From positions 50,482 to 114,481 of the forward strand of contig JACERV010000014.1 in NCBI GenBank assembly GCA_013911065.1: a DNA stretch of 64,000 bases, read 5' to 3'. Shown here piece by piece: positions 61,860-64,000 of this stretch. The stretch's first letter is position 1; each line of letters opens with the position of its first letter. The translations under genes were made by a program, and so were the position numbers. The DNA is from Ruminococcus sp. (GTDB lineage Bacteria; Bacillota; Clostridia; Lachnospirales; Lachnospiraceae). A model generated the notes under the pieces. That model saw only the letters and a program-made list of their open reading frames with translations, searched no databases and had not been told where the DNA came from.

Positions 61860-63794
61860 ATGAAACAGGGATTTATAAAGGTTGCAGCGGCCACACCGGA
61901 TATACGGGTCGCAGATGTGGAGTATAATACAGAAAAAATCTGCCAGGGGATTTCGGCGGCGGTATCAGAGCAGGCGAAAATCGTGGTATTTCCTGAATTA
62001 TGTATTACCGGGTATACCTGCGGCGATTTGTTCACCCAGGAAGTACTGCTGAAAGCGGCAAGAACAGCGCTTTACCGGATTGCTGCTTTTACAGCAGATA
62101 AAGATATTCTGGTATTTGTGGGGGTCCCAATCAGCGTGGATGGGGAATTGTACAATGTAGCTGCGGCGCTGAACCGGGGAGAGGTGCTTGGTCTGACGAC
62201 GAAAACTTTTCTTCCGAATTATGGGGAGTTTTATGAGATGCGTCAGTTCACCCCAGGGCCAAAGGCAGCAAGGGAGATTTTGTTTGAAGGAAACCGCATT
62301 CCTTTTGGACCGCAGATTTTGTTTCAGGCGGCTGGAATGGAGGAGCTGATTGTATCTGCTGAAATCTGTGAGGATGTATGGTCCCCTATTCCGCCTAGCA
62401 TCCGGTCAGCTATGGAGGGAGCGGTAATTATAGTGAACTGCTCTGCCAGTGATGAGACGATTGGAAAAGACCACTACCGCAGAGAACTGATCCAGGGACA
62501 GTCTGCACGTTTGATTGCAGGATATGTATATGCCAATGCAGGAGAAGGGGAATCTACCACAGACCTTGTATTCGGCGGACATAACCTGATTACGGAAAAT
62601 GGGGCTGTTTTGAAGGAAGCGGAAAGGTTCAGAAACGATATTATTTATTCAGAAATAGATATATACAGGCTTCTTGGAGAAAGACGCAAGAATACAACAT
62701 TTAAAATATTAGATGAACGCTGTCTTATGAGGGTTCCTTTTCATGTGGAAATAGAGAAAACAACATTGAGCAGACAGTTTCCGAAACATCCTTTTGTTCC
62801 GGCCAACGAGAGCGAGCGGGAGAGAAGGTGTGAAGAAATTTTTACAATTCAGGCAATGGGTCTGAAAAAACGTCTGGCACATACCCAGGCAAAGAGTGCA
62901 GTGGTGGGGATTTCCGGGGGCTTAGACTCCACGTTAGCCCTGCTGGTGACGGCAAGAGCATTTGACATGCTGGGGTGGGATAAGGAGAGAATCATAGCGG
63001 TGACAATGCCTTGCTTTGGCACTACAGACCGGACTTATCAGAATGCTTGTAAAATGACGGTACAATTGGGAGCGCAGCTTCGTGAAGTGCAGATTGCCGA
63101 GGCAGTCCGGGTTCATTTCAGGGACATCGGCCATGACCCGGAAGATCACAGCGTGACCTATGAAAATGCCCAGGCAAGGGAGCGGACTCAGGTGCTGATG
63201 GATATCGCCAACGAAACCAACGGAATGGTAATAGGAACCGGAGATATGTCTGAGCTGGCACTGGGGTGGGCTACTTATAACGGTGACCACATGTCTATGT
63301 ATGGAGTTAACGCATCTGTGCCTAAAACACTGGTCCGCCATCTTGTGAAGTATGCAGCAGATGCAACGAAAGATGAAAATCTGAAGACAGTACTGTATGA
63401 TGTACTGGATACACCAGTCAGTCCTGAGCTGCTTCCCCCGAAAGACGGGAATATTGCACAGAAAACAGAGGATTTGGTCGGGCCTTATGAGCTCCATGAT
63501 TTCTACCTGTATTACATGGTACGGTTTGGCTATGAGCCGAGTAAAATTTACCGGCTGGCACTGGAAACTTTCGAGGACAGTTATGATTCCGCTACGATTT
63601 TAAAATGGCTGGAAACGTTTCTCCGCAGGTTCTTCTCCCAGCAGTTCAAACGCTCCTGCCTGCCGGACGGACCGAAAGTAGGTACAGTAGCGCTTTCGCC
63701 CAGAGGGGACTGGAGAATGCCAAGCGATGCCTGCGTAGCCACATGGATGAAAGAACTGGCCGATAGTGATTGGCGAGGTACTGCACGAGCCTAG
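61860..63794 (+). CDS. nadE: glutamine-dependent NAD+ synthetase
   Basis: A 644-residue two-domain enzyme. The N-terminal nitrilase-type glutaminase (about 1-300) has VVFPELCITGYTCGD, the catalytic lysine in TKTFLPNYGEFYE and the catalytic cysteine in SAEICEDVW. The C-terminal synthetase (about 330-640) has the P-loop SGGLDSTLALLV, GTGDMSELALGW, and RFGYEPSKIYRLA. It amidates deamido-NAD. AGGAGGGCGG precedes the ATG. The last residues (DWRGTARA) are encoded by the start of the 96-bp tandem repeat, so the natural C-terminus may have been replaced or extended. Confidence 0.95.
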   Translation: MKQGFIKVAAATPDIRVADVEYNTEKICQGISAAVSEQAKIVVFPELCITGYTCGDLFTQEVLLKAARTALYRIAAFTADKDILVFVGVPISVDGELYNVAAALNRGEVLGLTTKTFLPNYGEFYEMRQFTPGPKAAREILFEGNRIPFGPQILFQAAGMEELIVSAEICEDVWSPIPPSIRSAMEGAVIIVNCSASDETIGKDHYRRELIQGQSARLIAGYVYANAGEGESTTDLVFGGHNLITENGAVLKEAERFRNDIIYSEIDIYRLLGERRKNTTFKILDERCLMRVPFHVEIEKTTLSRQFPKHPFVPANESERERRCEEIFTIQAMGLKKRLAHTQAKSAVVGISGGLDSTLALLVTARAFDMLGWDKERIIAVTMPCFGTTDRTYQNACKMTVQLGAQLREVQIAEAVRVHFRDIGHDPEDHSVTYENAQARERTQVLMDIANETNGMVIGTGDMSELALGWATYNGDHMSMYGVNASVPKTLVRHLVKYAADATKDENLKTVLYDVLDTPVSPELLPPKDGNIAQKTEDLVGPYELHDFYLYYMVRFGYEPSKIYRLALETFEDSYDSATILKWLETFLRRFFSQQFKRSCLPDGPKVGTVALSPRGDWRMPSDACVATWMKELADSDWRGTARA

Positions 63795-64000
63795 CACGTA
63801 GGCCGTTCCTTGAGATTAGCGAGGTATTATCGAGCTTAGCGAAAGGAACTTCCTTAAGAAAGTGATTGGCGAGGTACTGCACGAGCCTAGCACGTAGGCC
63901 GTTCCTTGAGATTAGCGAGGTATTATCGAGCTTAGCGAAAGGAACTTCCTTAAGAAAGTGATTGGCGAGGTACTGCACGAGCCTAGCACGTAGGCCGTTC
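63766..64000. repeat. 96-bp tandem repeat array (at least 2.4 copies)
   Basis: Units begin GTGATTGGCGAGGTACTGCA at 63766, 63862 and 63958, an exact 96-bp period, and the array runs off the right edge. The visible copies are identical. Each unit contains two diverged halves that both carry GCGAGGTA, one with a GCCTA-GCACG-TAGGC hairpin and one with GCGAGGTATTATCGAG; GTTCCTT and AAGGAAC arms pair between them. The unit is a multiple of three and keeps a minus-strand frame open, but no gene is implied. Confidence 0.95.

Noticed and set aside
63646..63978. Minus-strand 110-codon open frame with repeated LKEVPFAKLDNTS peptide
   Set aside because: It arises because the 96-bp unit is a multiple of three without stops on that strand; it overlaps nadE and lacks a ribosome site.
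63766..64000. CRISPR-like array
   Set aside because: The units are contiguous 96-bp identical repeats with no variable spacers and no cas genes nearby.

Overview
The window looks like a chromosomal segment of a low-to-mid GC Firmicute, most likely a Lachnospiraceae-type clostridium. The evidence is the SCIFF peptide and maturase pair (scfA/scfB), a SpoVT sporulation regulator, strong GGAGG ribosome binding sites, consensus sigma-A promoters, a T-box leader, a HemZ-type radical SAM protein beside hisS/aspS, and a YesMN-type two-component pair. Genus is not resolved from sequence alone.

Layout. 0-6.7 kb: end of a ComEC-like MBL-fold hydrolase, enolase, an AEC transporter and a YqeY protein on the minus strand, a Na/Pi cotransporter-PhoU fusion, spoVT, and a TIGR04086-like membrane protein. 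6.8-8.5 kb: SCIFF peptide and its radical SAM/SPASM maturase. 8.5-18.1 kb: a strongly structured, unassigned RNA leader, then recJ, relA, a glyoxalase II-like hydrolase, hemZ, hisS and aspS. 18.3-27.9 kb: a galactose-type ABC cassette (mglB-mglA-mglC), then an AraC-type response regulator, a YesM-type kinase, and two more sugar-binding proteins; two related terminator hairpins bracket this block. 28.1-32.7 kb: a MurNAc recycling cluster (tandem GNAT protein, frameshifted PTS IIBC, MurR-like RpiR regulator, MurQ, IIA).

32.7-38.5 kb is an accessory island between a degenerate tRNA-Gly 3' end and an intact tRNA-Gly(GCC). It carries an IS1182-family element, a short UvrA-like ABC protein with a MarR regulator, and gene debris. 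38.7-48.6 kb returns to housekeeping functions: hom, a MarR regulator, thyA, folA, a zinc ABC transporter, and a T-box-controlled ilvB-ilvN with ilvE next to it.

48.7-59.9 kb is accessory. It holds an Old Yellow Enzyme, a NimA-like flavoprotein, an aminoglycoside-acetyltransferase-like GNAT, broken ends of mobile-element genes, VanZ, a GNAT-YoaP protein, a two-component system with an ABC exporter-type pair, and an AraC/GyrI-like regulator. 60.2-63.8 kb has a methyltransferase, Hsp33 and glutamine-dependent NAD synthetase. The last ~235 bases are a 96-bp tandem repeat that begins inside the nadE stop region.

The best leads for undescribed biology are the structured element upstream of recJ, the paired 20-bp-period palindromic repeats found at two distant loci, the 96-bp tandem array, the tRNA-bounded island, and the duplicated hairpins with compensatory changes around the sugar cassette.
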